Below, in pieces: positions 1 through 5,405 of a DNA stretch of 21,067 nucleotides. A program made the translations under genes and the position numbers. This DNA comes from CAZZEX01 sp964653285. Its GTDB lineage: Bacteria > Chloroflexota > Anaerolineae > B4-G1. The DNA is taken from NCBI GenBank assembly GCA_964653285.1, contig CAZZEX010000090.1, forward strand, positions 1 through 21,067, given 5' to 3'. The notes beneath the pieces were generated by a model. It was given only the letters and a program-made list of their open reading frames with translations, had not been told where the DNA came from and did no database searches. The stretch's first letter is position 1; every line of letters starts with the position of its first letter.

Positions 1-162
1 ATTGACCGCGTCCACTACCTCTACGCCGAATACCGCTACGGGGCCAACTTCCGGCCGGTGCGCGAGCGCTTCCGTTCCCAGGCTTTGGACGAACTGTGCC
101 GCTACCTGGCCGAAGTGACCGGTGACAGCGTTTATGATAAAATCGTGGAGGCGGCGTTCTGA
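1..162 (+). CDS. 3' end of an unidentified gene (partial)
   Basis: Frame 1 is open from the window edge to TGA at 160-162 and gives the last 53 residues of a protein. The piece is rich in Tyr, Arg and Glu (it includes YLYAEYRYGANF) and ends in an amphipathic stretch, DSVYDKIVEAAF. I do not recognise the family. The stop codon overlaps the ATG of the next gene (TGATG), so the two are very probably translated in a coupled way and belong to one operon. The rest of the gene lies outside the window. Confidence 0.6.
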   Translation: MDRVHYLYAEYRYGANFRPVRERFRSQALDELCRYLAEVTGDSVYDKIVEAAF

Positions 163-560
163 TGGAAGCAGGAGCCTACAACGTCGTCGAGAGGACGACG
201 GCCTACCCCCCCTATCCGACCAGGCTGAGCATCGTCGAGTTCCTGCGCCTGGCCTGGCGCGAGGAGCCGCCGCCAGCAAGAGAGGTCACCGTCACCGGGC
301 TGGACACGCTACTGGCCTGCGTGCCCCGGAATGAGCGGCCAGACGTAGCGCGCCTCATCCGGGAGACGCTGCAAGACGTGGCTAACCTGATGGCTAATCG
401 CCGTCAGACAGTGCAGTTCGTCCTGTGCGGCCGGATAGACAAGGGACACTTCTTCGAGGTACGCCAGCCCGACGGCGAATTCGTCAACCTGAGCGCTATC
501 TTTGGTACCCGCCTGCGCCAGGAAGCCAACGACTGGTTGGTGGCACCGTTGTGGGTCTGA
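162..560 (+). CDS. Hypothetical protein, 132 aa, coupled to the upstream gene
   Basis: The ATG at 162-164 overlaps the preceding TGA, so translation probably restarts there. The product is soluble, with no signal peptide or membrane segment. Residues 20-75 carry a helical stretch (RLSIVEFLRLAW ... ARLIRETLQDVANLM), and the C-terminal half looks like beta structure (VQFVLCGRIDKGHFFEVR). I do not recognise the family. Because it lies beside decayed conjugation genes it may be mobile-element cargo, but that is inference only. After the stop the plus strand keeps a short open stretch in another frame (IQKIVTTHTVAEVLAEWVRR, about 560-630) that may be a remnant of a further gene. Confidence 0.5.
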   Translation: MEAGAYNVVERTTAYPPYPTRLSIVEFLRLAWREEPPPAREVTVTGLDTLLACVPRNERPDVARLIRETLQDVANLMANRRQTVQFVLCGRIDKGHFFEVRQPDGEFVNLSAIFGTRLRQEANDWLVAPLWV

Positions 561-773
561 TCCAGAAAATCGTCACCACCCACACCGTTGCCGAGGTGCT
601 GGCCGAGTGGGTCCGGCGTGTCGGTCAAGACGCAGGTGGACGAGGCGGCGATGTCCAGGGCGGCAACCGTTCGGCTGAGACTTTAGCAAACTCAGTCGAG
701 CCGCGCCTACGGCGAAGCCTGCCTGCCCAGGTGCTCCGCCGGGTTGGAGGACCCGGCCGCCTGGGCCTGGGCG

Positions 774-968
774 GCCAGCGAAATCCCACCGTACCGCCGC
801 TGCTGTGAGGAACCTGACGACCCCGCCAAAGAGACTACTGATCTCCCCCAGCCCCGATACCGCCGCCACGTGGGCCAGTTTCAGGAGCAACGCATTGGCG
901 GGTCCCAGGAGCAGCATGAGAATAAGCCCTTTGAGCCACAGCCAGAACAGCCAGCGCAACTCTCGCAC
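774..968 (-). pseudogene. Fragment of a polytopic membrane protein, possibly VirB6/TrbL-like
   Basis: Read on the minus strand, about 65 residues look like real membrane protein: RELRWLFWLWLKGLILMLLL is followed by GPANALLLKLAHVAAVSGLG and a further hydrophobic stretch ending RFLTAAAVRWDF. The surrounding open frame is otherwise low-complexity Pro/Arg/Gly sequence typical of non-coding frames. The 5' side of the fragment abuts a dispersed repeat at 981-1016. An aromatic charged start followed by long hydrophobic segments fits a VirB6/TrbL-type conjugation protein, and the gene order (VirB4-like fragment upstream on the same strand) agrees. The family call is inference. The rest of 561-1105 holds no convincing gene. 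Confidence 0.35.
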
Positions 969-980
969 CGTCCCCAGCGC

Positions 981-1016
981 CTGCCCTGAGCTTGCCAAAG
1001 GGCCAAGTCGAAGGGG
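981..1016 (-). repeat. Dispersed repeat of the CCTTCGAC...GCTCAGGGCAG family
   Basis: On the minus strand this reads CCCCTTCGACTTGGCCC, then TTTGGCAAGCTCAGGGCAG. It is the variant with an extra TTGGCCCTTTGGC between the CTTCGAC and GCTCAGG halves. Related copies lie at 2034-2097 and inside pglZ at 16928-16952. It marks one broken end of the membrane-protein fragment at 774-968. Confidence 0.6.
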
Positions 1017-1105
1017 CGTTTGTTTGTGCGAAGGCTGCCGTTGGGTAACAACCCGGGGGGCCGCATCCACCGTAGCGAGAACTGCACATCAGCGACCAGG
1101 AGAGG

Positions 1106-1134
1106 TTGACGACAGCGCAGACTTATCGTATCAT
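1106..1134 (+). promoter_or_regulatory. Sigma70-type promoter for the RelB/RelE-like module
   Basis: A -35 box TTGACG (1106-1111) and a -10 box TATCAT (1129-1134) are separated by 17 bp. Transcription would start near 1141, about 50 nt before the antitoxin ATG. A strong ribosome binding site (AAAGGAGGTTGAA) lies just before that ATG. Confidence 0.55.
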
Positions 1135-1192
1135 GGGATAGGCAGCTCGACGTTGAGTAGTTCGGCGCTGGAGCAGCAAAAAGGAGGTTGAA

Positions 1193-1414
1193 ATGAGCAC
1201 TACAGAACTGCTACAAACGGCTCAATTCCTGGTAGACACCAATGGCAACAAGAAAGCGGTGGTACTCGATTACGTGCTCTGGGAAGAACTGTTGACCCTG
1301 CTGGAGGATTTAGAAGACGCCGATGAAATTCGTCGTCTCCGCGAAGCCGGAGAGGAACCAATACCCTGGGAACAGGCCAAAGCTGAGCTACGTGGCGAGG
1401 GGATAGATGTATAA
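1193..1414 (+). CDS. Type II antitoxin, RelB/Phd-like (73 aa)
   Basis: This is a small acidic protein directly before a RelE-type toxin. Its N-terminal half has the pattern of a Phd/YefM or RelB-type DNA-binding antitoxin (KKAVVLDYVLWEELLTLLED). The charged, probably disordered C-terminal half (RREAGEEP-like, then WEQAKAELRG) is where such antitoxins wrap the toxin. The start is fixed by AAGGAGG six bases upstream. Its last codons overlap the toxin start by 8 nt (ATGTATAA), the usual coupling in these modules. By family behaviour it should neutralise the toxin and, with it, repress the promoter at 1106-1134. The exact subfamily is uncertain. Confidence 0.75.
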   Translation: MSTTELLQTAQFLVDTNGNKKAVVLDYVLWEELLTLLEDLEDADEIRRLREAGEEPIPWEQAKAELRGEGIDV

Positions 1415-1658
1415 CGTTCGCATCCTGCAGCGAGCGATCAAAGACATCGCTAACTTACCCAAGGGTTACGCCCGTCTGGTAAGCCAGCACATTGACGGCC
1501 TGGAGGAAAATCCCCGCCCACCCGACGCTAAGAAACTCCGAGGCACCACGGATTACAGCTTGCGTGTAGGAGTATATCGCATTCTCTATGACATAGACGA
1601 TGAATCTCGTATTGTTACTGTCTATCGTGTGAAACACCGACGCGAAGCCTATCGCTGA
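1407..1658 (+). CDS. RelE/ParE-family toxin (83 aa)
   Basis: The length and pattern are those of a complete RelE-superfamily toxin. An N-terminal strand (YNVRILQRAIKDIANLP) leads into helices, then the typical core LRGTTDYSLRVGVYRILYDI, and a final basic strand VTVYRVKHRREAYR. RelE members cleave mRNA in the ribosome and ParE members poison gyrase; the basic, Arg/Lys/His-rich C-terminus fits the RelE side better, though sequence alone does not prove it. The ATG overlaps the end of the antitoxin gene. The module has landed within a strip of dead conjugation genes, and the VirB4-like remnant ends just downstream on the other strand. Confidence 0.85.
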   Translation: MYNVRILQRAIKDIANLPKGYARLVSQHIDGLEENPRPPDAKKLRGTTDYSLRVGVYRILYDIDDESRIVTVYRVKHRREAYR

Positions 1659-1659
1659 T

Positions 1660-2034
1660 TGTGTCCATTACAGCAACAGCGCCTCCCCCCTTCGTCAGTT
1701 GGACCAACTCCGCCACCTCGTATGGCTCCAGGTGGAACAGCAATCCCAGGTTCTGCGCCGACCGGGGGTGCTGGCCGAACAACATCACAATCCTCACCGC
1801 GTCCCGGATCACCTCGGCGTCGGGGCTGCGGGCCAGGTACTGGCCGAACTGGGTGGCCAGGTGGATGGCGGCGTAGTGCTTGCGAAACCGCCGGGCCATA
1901 GCCTCCAGCCCGGCCGCCGTGCCGGCGTACTGCAGCAAGTGCCAACCCTCGTCCACGAACAGATGTATCGGCTGGGCCGCCGCCGCCGCGCTGACGGCGG
2001 TCCAGACCAGGTTGGTGATCAGCCACAGGTACAG
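1660..2034 (-). pseudogene. C-terminal fragment of a VirB4-like conjugative ATPase
   Basis: Minus-strand translation gives about 120 residues of a VirB4/TraC-type ATPase. There is a Walker B region (IHLFVDEGWHLL), then ARRFRKHYAAIHLATQFGQY, then AEVIRDA, LFGQHPRSAQNLGLLFHL and EVAELVQLTKG. The N-terminal two-thirds with Walker A is missing. The 5' edge runs straight into a dispersed repeat at 2034-2097, which itself translates as CPEPVEG. The 3' edge loses similarity after TKG (about 1687), where the intact C-terminus seen in the chimera at 3764-4042 would continue with a HDVHVPLYV segment. VirB4 energises type IV secretion, so this copy cannot function. Confidence 0.7.
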
Positions 2035-2097
2035 TCCTTCGACAGGCTCAGGACAGGCCCTTCGACGCACGATTGGTGAGCCTGTCGAACCGCAGGG
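2034..2097. repeat. Dispersed repeat with a perfect 13-bp inverted repeat
   Basis: TTCGACAGGCTCA (2038-2050) and TGAGCCTGTCGAA (2077-2089) are exact reverse complements separated by 26 bp. Between them is a second partial unit (GGACAGGCCCTTCGACG). This is the paired form of the CCTTCGACAGGCTCAGG repeat. It separates two conjugation-gene remnants and so probably marks a recombination or deletion junction. Confidence 0.7.
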
Positions 2098-2207
2098 CGT
2101 GGCACATCGGGGCCCGCATCCCCTGGTTCACCTTCCTGCGCAAAGGCTGGCGAGGCGACCGCCAGGGTCAGTGTCAGCACCAGCACCACTGTTGCTACTC
2201 GGTTCAT
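2098..2207 (-). pseudogene. N-terminal signal-peptide fragment of a secreted protein (VirB2/pilin-like position)
   Basis: On the minus strand an ATG at 2207 opens MNRVATVVLVLTLTLAVA followed by SPAFAQ, a classic Sec signal peptide with an AFA-Q cleavage site, then an acidic EGEPGDAGP. After about 36 residues the frame enters the repeat at 2034-2097 and stops being protein-like. The position immediately before a VirB4-like fragment on the same strand suggests a VirB2-type pilin or similar small secreted conjugation protein. The family call is inference from gene order. Confidence 0.4.
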
Positions 2208-2218
2208 TGCGTACACAG

Positions 2219-2247
2219 TTGACATAGTGTAAATCGTGTGATATACT
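2219..2247 (+). promoter_or_regulatory. Sigma70-type promoter for the Phd/PIN module
   Basis: A consensus -35 box TTGACA (2219-2224) and a -10 box TATACT (2242-2247) are 17 bp apart. The start would be near 2254, about 27 nt before the antitoxin ATG, with GTGGAGGGG as ribosome binding site. The promoter lies directly beyond the start of the minus-strand signal-peptide remnant. Confidence 0.65.
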
Positions 2248-2280
2248 AAGGCCAGCACACAGACGTGGAGGGGCAAGCCC

Positions 2281-2568
2281 ATGGTTGAACACGTAGGCGC
2301 AAGAGAAGCACGCAACAGGTTCGCGGACCTGCTGGGCAACGTCCACTACGGCGGGCAGGTAGTCATCGTCGAACGTTCCGGCAAGCCGATGGTAGCCGTC
2401 ATCCCCGTCGAGATGTACCAGCAGGTCATTGCCGAGCGGGAGGCCCGCTTTCAAGTGCTGGACCACATTCGCTCCCGGGTGCCTGATATCTCTGCCGAAG
2501 AGGTAGCACAAGACGTCGTTGAAGCCATCGAGGCTGTGAGGGCTACCTATGCTCAAGGTCGTCCTTGA
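2281..2568 (+). CDS. Phd/YefM-family antitoxin (95 aa)
   Basis: The N-terminus shows the Phd/YefM DNA-binding fold: VGAREARNRFADLLGNVHYG, then VVIVERSGKPMVAVIPVEMY. This is the 'AR..F..ll..v..g..v.I.r.gkp.avlv....y' pattern of the family. The C-terminal acidic helix (ISAEEVAQDVVEAIEAVRA) would bind the toxin. It overlaps the PIN toxin gene by 20 nt and shares its promoter, where it should act as autorepressor. Full length for the family. Confidence 0.88.
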   Translation: MVEHVGAREARNRFADLLGNVHYGGQVVIVERSGKPMVAVIPVEMYQQVIAEREARFQVLDHIRSRVPDISAEEVAQDVVEAIEAVRATYAQGRP

Positions 2569-3001
2569 CACCAACGTCTTCGTCAGTAGCCTCCTGGTCA
2601 AAGCCGGGCTGCCGGCCCAGATATTGGATGCATGGCGCGAGCGCCGGTACCTGCTGATCGTCTCCCCTGCCATCATCGCCGAAACCCGCGCCACGTTGGA
2701 CTACCCCCGCATTCGGCGCAAGTACGCCATCACCGACGAGGACGTCGAGCAGTTGGTGATCCTACTGGAACGAGATGCGCTTCTCGTACCCGGCGATGCC
2801 GACGTCGCCGGCGCCATCCCCGAAGACCCTGCCGACGAGATGGTGCTGGCCTGCGCGGTGGACGCCCAGGCCGACGTGATCGTCAGCGGCGACCGCCACC
2901 TGCTGGATCTGGGCTCGTACCGGTCCATTCCCATCCTCACCGTCCGCCAATTCCTGGAGCGATTGGAAACAGACTCGCCTGAGTCAACTGCCGCCAACTA
3001 G
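2549..3001 (+). CDS. PIN-domain toxin, putative ribonuclease (150 aa)
   Basis: This is a PIN-domain protein of the COG1569-like 'putative toxin component' group. It starts MLKVVLDTNVFVSSLL with the first catalytic Asp at residue 7. It continues with IIAETRATL (Glu45), then EDPADEMVLACAVDAQADVI (Asp93/Asp96) and SGDRHLLDLG (Asp115). These acidic residues bind the metal used for RNA cleavage in PIN toxins, and all appear present. The gene overlaps its antitoxin by 20 nt, as expected for coupled expression. A hairpin at the stop codon may end the transcript. Confidence 0.88.
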   Translation: MLKVVLDTNVFVSSLLVKAGLPAQILDAWRERRYLLIVSPAIIAETRATLDYPRIRRKYAITDEDVEQLVILLERDALLVPGDADVAGAIPEDPADEMVLACAVDAQADVIVSGDRHLLDLGSYRSIPILTVRQFLERLETDSPESTAAN

Positions 3002-3019
3002 AAGTTGGTAGTAGTTGGC
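2993..3019. terminator. Hairpin between the convergent PIN and FHA genes (possible terminator)
   Basis: GCCAACTA (2993-3000) and TAGTTGGC (3012-3019) are perfect complements around an 11-nt loop. An alternative tight hairpin (CCAACT-AGA-AGTTGG) is nested in it. The stem includes the PIN stop codon. There is no long T-run directly after it (CTCTTTTGC lies about 10 nt on), so terminator function is uncertain. Confidence 0.3.
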
Positions 3020-3060
3020 AGCCCGCCCTCTTTTGCTGTCCCTGCCGTTCCTCCCCGCCC

Positions 3061-3564
3061 CTATGCCGTCTGCCGGAACACCGCCTCCATACCGCCGAAG
3101 GCAACTCGAACACCGTCCTTCAGGATGTTGCACCCGGTCCTTGCGCCGTTGACACAAGTACCGTTGCTGGAGTTCTCGTCTTTGACCACCCATCTCCCCC
3201 GACGGCCATCGTAGTACAGCCAGGCGTGATGACGTGATACGGTGTCCCACCCCGGTATAGCGGTCGTGACGACCAGATCGTTACCAGTCGCCCGTCCCAC
3301 GCGCAGCGGCGACGCTGTCAAGTCAAAGCACAGTACGTCTCCACCGGTCGAAGCGATAAGAAGTCTGGCTGGAGGTACCGCATGCCCGCTATCGGCGGCC
3401 AGTTCGCGGCGCTTTCTCACCTTTTCGCCGCGATGCATTCCCTTTACGAACTGCATCACAGGCCACGCTACCGCCAACACGGCGATGGCCAGAACGAAGC
3501 CGGCCAGGAAGCAATCATCTGCGCTTGCATACTTGCCTCCACCAGTCCACCATAGCAGTTGCAC
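3061..3564 (-). CDS. Membrane-anchored FHA-domain protein (167 aa)
   Basis: A single membrane helix at residues ~18-40 (CFLAGFVLAIAVLAVAWPVM) is followed by a basic stretch (KGMHRGEKVRKRR), so the C-terminus is cytoplasmic. A forkhead-associated domain covers ~68-167. Its phosphothreonine-binding signature is intact: RVGRATGNDLVV (Gly90-Arg91), SRHHAW (Ser110, His113) and NSSNGTCVNG (Asn134-Gly135). FHA domains bind phosphothreonine peptides, so a Ser/Thr kinase somewhere in the genome is implied; none is in this window. The start is GTG, 19 nt after the preceding stop, with an in-frame stop close upstream. It is the last gene of the ParA-chimera operon. Confidence 0.85.
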   Translation of the reverse strand: MQLLWWTGGGKYASADDCFLAGFVLAIAVLAVAWPVMQFVKGMHRGEKVRKRRELAADSGHAVPPARLLIASTGGDVLCFDLTASPLRVGRATGNDLVVTTAIPGWDTVSRHHAWLYYDGRRGRWVVKDENSSNGTCVNGARTGCNILKDGVRVAFGGMEAVFRQTA

Positions 3565-3583
3565 CGACGGTGCTGTTCACTCT

Positions 3584-3748
3584 TCAGTCTCCCCTCTGCT
3601 GCAGGGCACTGAAGACGAGGTCCAAAGTGAAGCCAGCAGCCGAGCCTGAGCCGAAGCCGAGGGCAAAGATAAGGGCAAATGTCGTAGTGAAGTCCGCGCC
3701 CAACCACAGACCTTCAACGATGTGCACCAACTGCTGCAATGATGCCAT
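3584..3748 (-). CDS. Small membrane protein, 54 aa
   Basis: This short minus-strand gene starts at ATG 3748 with a near-ideal ribosome binding site (AAGGAGGTGGAAAG) that overlaps the end of the ParA-chimera gene. The product begins MASLQQLVHIVEGLWLGADF and then has one hydrophobic segment rich in Phe, Ala and Gly (TTTFALIFALGFGSGSAAGF), ending FSALQQRGD. It is squeezed between the ParA chimera (15-nt gap) and the FHA gene (19-nt gap) on the same strand, so it is almost certainly co-transcribed. I do not recognise it. By position behind a VirB4 C-terminus it may be a small conjugation or pilus membrane protein. Confidence 0.65.
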   Translation of the reverse strand: MASLQQLVHIVEGLWLGADFTTTFALIFALGFGSGSAAGFTLDLVFSALQQRGD

Positions 3749-3763
3749 CTTTCCACCTCCTTC

Positions 3764-4684
3764 TCACTCCACCACCACCGGCGTTACCCCCCGCGCCAGC
3801 GCTGCCCGGCGCTGCTGCTCGGGGTCGGTCTTGTACAGGTCCGCGCGGTCCGGAGGCAGCGGGACGTACAGCGGCACATGTACGTCGTGGTTCCACAGCA
3901 ACAGCGTCTCTCCCTTCGCCAGTTGAACCAACTCCGCCACCTCGTGGGGATCCAGGTGGAACAGCAACCCCAGGTCCTCCGCCGCCCAGGGATGCTGCCC
4001 GAACAACGTCACAATCCCCACCGCGTCCCGGATCACCTCGGCCTTGCGGATGCCGCTGTAGATGGGCAAGTTGACCAATTGCGGCAGCACCCGGCGGATC
4101 TCCCGCTCGAGGCGGGTGCGCCCGCGCGTGGTCATGCACGGCACGATGCCCAGGACGCGCAGGTCGGGGTTGTCGCCGAAGGTGCGCACTTCGTTGATCG
4201 TGCGCATCAGCGTGGGCAGCGTGTGGGTGGGGAGAACCTCAAGCGTCAGGGGGATGAGCACCTCCCCAGCGGCGGTGATGGCGTTGATGGGCAACAGGTC
4301 GAGCCGGGGCGGGCAGTCTATGAGGACGTAGTCGTATGCATCCTGTGGAAGGGTTAAAAGCGCCTTGCGCAGGCGCGTGTCGGGATGGATGGTGATCTCC
4401 ACGCCGATGGTGGCCAGCCGGCGATGCGCCGGCACGACGAAGATGTCGCAAGTGGGAGATTTGACGATCAGTTCGGTGAGGGAAGCCTGGCCCGAGAGGG
4501 CCGCGTAGAGGGAGCGAGCAGGGTCGGAGACAGCAACGCCCACAGAGCGCGAACAGGACGCCTGTGGGTCGGTGTCCAGCAGCAACACACGACGGCCCAT
4601 CTCCACCAGGGCAGCGCCCAGGTTGACGGTCGTCGTGGTCTTGCCGATTCCCCCCTTCTCGCCGGGGAGAGCGATGACGCGCAT
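3764..4684 (-). CDS. ParA-type ATPase fused in frame to a VirB4 C-terminus (306 aa chimera)
   Basis: Residues 1-214 are a ParA/Soj/MinD-family ATPase. There is a deviant Walker A (PGEKGGIGKTTTTVN, Lys10 and Lys15), an A' motif (LLLDTDPQAS) and a Walker B region (YVLIDCPPRLDLL), running on to PQLVNLPIYSGIRK. A normal ParA would continue with its own C-terminal helices. Instead, residues 215-306 match the VirB4-like fragment at 1660-2034 (AEVIRDA, LFGQHP, LGLLFHLDPHEVAELVQL) and then extend through a VirB4-like tail (HDVHVPLYVPLPP, TDPEQQRRAAL). The junction is near 4042. The start chosen is ATG 4684, with GGAGGAGG six bases upstream, rather than GTG 4699. No ParB gene is seen. ATP-dependent dimerisation could survive, but normal DNA binding and partition are doubtful. 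Confidence 0.8.
   Translation of the reverse strand: MRVIALPGEKGGIGKTTTTVNLGAALVEMGRRVLLLDTDPQASCSRSVGVAVSDPARSLYAALSGQASLTELIVKSPTCDIFVVPAHRRLATIGVEITIHPDTRLRKALLTLPQDAYDYVLIDCPPRLDLLPINAITAAGEVLIPLTLEVLPTHTLPTLMRTINEVRTFGDNPDLRVLGIVPCMTTRGRTRLEREIRRVLPQLVNLPIYSGIRKAEVIRDAVGIVTLFGQHPWAAEDLGLLFHLDPHEVAELVQLAKGETLLLWNHDVHVPLYVPLPPDRADLYKTDPEQQRRAALARGVTPVVVE
3913..4042 (-). repeat. Duplicated VirB4 segment (second copy at 1689-1818)
   Basis: Positions 3913-4042 align without gaps to 1689-1818 at about 116 of 130 bases, counted by eye. Similarity stops abruptly at the same base (after CACCTCGGC) in both copies. Beyond it one copy continues as VirB4 and the other as ParA. This places the chimera breakpoint at about 4042. 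Confidence 0.7.
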
Positions 4685-4888
4685 CCCTGCCTCCTCCACT
4701 CAAAGATTGGGCATACAACGTGTGGAAGAGGGAGGATCGGCTTAGAAAGGGTTGCGAGACACCACTACAAGGTAAAGACGCGGTGCGCCAATCCAGCCCT
4801 TGGCCTTTCGGCCTGCCCACGGAAGGGGCCCTGAAAGTGTGGAGGGCAATGGTTTTGGATGCGCTTGTTATAGAACAAATGTGCTAAT

Positions 4889-4917
4889 ACTATACCACAC
4901 TTTTCGGGCGGTGTCAA
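4889..4917 (-). promoter_or_regulatory. Sigma70-type promoter of the ParA-chimera operon
   Basis: On the minus strand a perfect -35 box TTGACA (4912-4917) and a -10 box TATAGT (4889-4894) are 17 bp apart. Transcription would start near 4882, leaving a leader of about 200 nt before ATG 4684. At the leader start is a short palindromic sequence TTGTTATAGAACAA (about 4866-4879) that could be an operator. That role is inference. Confidence 0.65.
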
Positions 4918-5105
4918 TATTGGGAAATTTGGGATATCGGGGCGGTTTCACGAAAGCCTCCGCCTGGAAACCTGGCTGCTTGCGGCGGGGAGAAAAAGGC
5001 GGGCCGCCGTGGGCATGGCGACCGCCATTCGCCGTAACATAACCCCGCGTTTTTCGCTCACCGGCATTGGTCATGATGGGGAAGCGGAGCGGACGGCGGT
5101 GTCGT
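4918..5105. other. Intergenic region with short inverted repeats
   Basis: I see no convincing gene here. Two inverted repeats stand out: GGTTTC (4944-4949) with GAAACC (4967-4972), and an almost perfect palindrome ATGGCG-AC-CGCCAT (5015-5028). They lie between the divergent promoters at 4889-4917 (minus) and 5106-5134 (plus), so they could be regulator sites or, next to a parA gene, partition sites. Neither role is demonstrated. A 68-residue minus-strand open frame here is Pro/Arg/Gly-rich and has no family resemblance. Confidence 0.3.
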
Positions 5106-5134
5106 TTGTGCGAGTGACGCCGTTGGGCTATAAT
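5106..5134 (+). promoter_or_regulatory. Candidate promoter for the plus-strand secreted/TPR gene group
   Basis: A consensus -10 TATAAT (5129-5134) is preceded at 17 bp by a weak -35 TTGTGC (5106-5111). It points towards the gene starting at 5406. Confidence 0.45.
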
Positions 5135-5405
5135 TGGGCTCAGACCTACCGCCGATGGGCCGGGGGCAATCCCGGCGGAGGCTGAAATCGCCCCTGGAGA
5201 CTACTTTGCAGCATGAAACTATATTCGGTTCACAAGCGAAGAGTGCAGAAACAGACCAAGGCGTTGCCCAACATCTTTTTCTTTGAGGACTTCCAATAGT
5301 AGCGATAGTTTTCTGGATAGCTTATGTAGTGATCGCCATTGTTTCGTAGCATTTCTAGCCAAACGGCCCCCTGATCTATGATGCAAGGGAAGGAGCTCCA
5401 CGTCA
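5135..5405 (+). other. Long 5' leader with a GC-rich hairpin
   Basis: About 270 nt separate the candidate promoter from the GTG start at 5406. A GC-rich hairpin, GCCGGG (5159-5164) with CCCGGC (5171-5176) and loop GGCAAT, lies near the predicted RNA 5' end and is followed by GGAGGCTGAAATCGCCCC. The rest is AT-richer and has no family-like open frame. The hairpin plus GAUGG and GGCUGA motifs brought a riboswitch to mind, but I could not fit a known class. Confidence 0.3.

Noticed and set aside
573..1070. Whole 165-aa minus-strand frame as an intact gene
   Set aside because: Only the middle ~65 residues look like protein; the rest is repeat-derived or low-complexity Pro/Gly/Arg sequence.
4868..5074. 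68-aa minus-strand open frame
   Set aside because: No family pattern; it covers the operon promoter and inverted repeats and looks non-coding.
5141..5205. Fluoride-type riboswitch, suggested by GATGG and GGCTGA motifs
   Set aside because: The paired elements and pseudoknot of that class cannot be drawn from this sequence, and the downstream gene is not a fluoride exporter.
5219..5401. 60-aa minus-strand open frame in the leader region
   Set aside because: No recognisable pattern and poor context; chance open frame most likely.
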